In this document: positions 63,806-64,000 of the stretch, one piece after another
How positions within the stretch are numbered: position 1 is the stretch's first letter
Layout of the letters: each line of letters starts with the position of its first letter
Assembly: GCA_942491465.1 (NCBI GenBank)
Contig: CALOBA010000038.1
Coordinates: 62,001-126,000 of the forward strand
Direction of reading: 5' to 3'
DNA from: CALOBA01 sp942491465
GTDB taxonomy: Bacteria; Pseudomonadota; Gammaproteobacteria; Chromatiales; Chromatiaceae
Length of the DNA: 64,000 nt
Program-made: the position numbers and the translations under genes
The notes under the pieces: generated by a model
Seen by the model: the letters and a program-made list of their open reading frames with translations, nothing else
What the model was told of the DNA's origin: nothing
Database searches by the model: none

Positions 63806-64000
63806 GTGCTCTATGCCATCATCGCCACCGACCGGCCGGATACCCTCGCCGCCCGCCTCGAAGCCCGCCCGGCCCACCTCGGTCGCCTGCGCGCCCTGCA
63901 GGAACAGGGCCGTCTGCTGCTCGCCGGGCCGCACCCGGCGATCGACAGCCCGACGCCCGGCGAGGCCGGCTTCACCGGCTCGCTGATCGTGGCCGAGTTC
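63806..64000 (+). CDS. yciI: YciI-family protein (3'-partial)
   Basis: First 65 residues of a small ferredoxin-like protein cut by the window edge. Starts with GTG at 63806 (LYAIIATDRPDTLAARLEA), then AHLGRLRALQEQGRLLLAGPH and the FTGSLIVAEF strand, all typical of YciI, whose catalytic His-Asp pair lies nearby. It follows yciB by one base in the standard order. Confidence 0.9.
   Translation, partial: MLYAIIATDRPDTLAARLEARPAHLGRLRALQEQGRLLLAGPHPAIDSPTPGEAGFTGSLIVAEF

Overview
The window is high-GC DNA from a gammaproteobacterium, most likely a member of the Chromatiales/Chromatiaceae. The basis is the protein types seen (RimK, RlmD, CysM, a trpS/site-2 protease/YciO/PHP block, PEP-CTERM-type exported proteins, CusCBA-like and HAE-type RND pumps) together with an unusually dense load of small dispersed repeats. 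No photosynthesis, sulfur-oxidation or rRNA genes are present, so the genus cannot be fixed. I saw no tRNA gene, no intact transposase, no CRISPR array and no prophage.

Layout. 1-2.9 kb: a trypsin-like protease (5'-partial), a 2OG-Fe(II) oxygenase coupled to a receiver-like small protein, and a Prx6-type peroxiredoxin. 3.1-9.1 kb: three HupE/UreJ-family membrane proteins, a membrane-anchored SurA-like chaperone domain, a PepSY protein and an OmpR/histidine-kinase pair, probably a metal-linked envelope module. 9.6-18.2 kb: an orphan kinase, a PIN toxin-antitoxin pair, and an HAE-type RND permease separated from its adaptor by two PD-(D/E)XK nuclease genes. 18.4-19.0 kb: dcd. 19.2-27.6 kb: a minus-strand glycan cluster (three GT4 glycosyltransferases, a sulfotransferase, a PAP2 phosphatase, a GT39 transferase, a lipoprotein). 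28.5-32.4 kb: an AraC-type response regulator and a 7TMR-DISM hybrid kinase broken at a hexanucleotide repeat. 33.0-34.7 kb: two exported PEP-CTERM-like proteins preceded by the same 138-bp repeat. 35.6-41.6 kb: a tolC-adaptor-CusA-like metal efflux operon plus DUF3240. 41.7-46.1 kb: hemolysin III, rimK, rlmD, cysM. 46.3-47.8 kb: a 13-copy, ~112-bp tandem array. 48-54 kb: MBL hydrolase, AI-2E transporter, a decayed RNase J gene, CDP-alcohol phosphatidyltransferase, arfB, hybrid kinase. 54.3-64 kb: DnaQ-like exonuclease with a DUF294 protein, scpA, trpS, M50 protease, YciO, PHP phosphoesterase, yciB and a partial yciI.

The most unusual content is in the repeats. (GTTGTC)n/(GACAAC)n hexamer arrays, usually as inverted arms around a short loop, occur at about ten loci. 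Three lie inside a defined 175-266 bp element with conserved ends and target duplications; its hexamer count differs between copies (8, 22 and 10). One copy interrupts an RNase J gene precisely, and a separate hexamer array sits in the ATPase domain of a sensor kinase. Three further MITE-like families (147 bp x4, 156 bp x2, ~97 bp x2) are flanked by CTAG/CTAA/TTAA-type sequences, and one of them shares its terminal motif with the hexamer element. This suggests one IS5-like transposase acting in trans.
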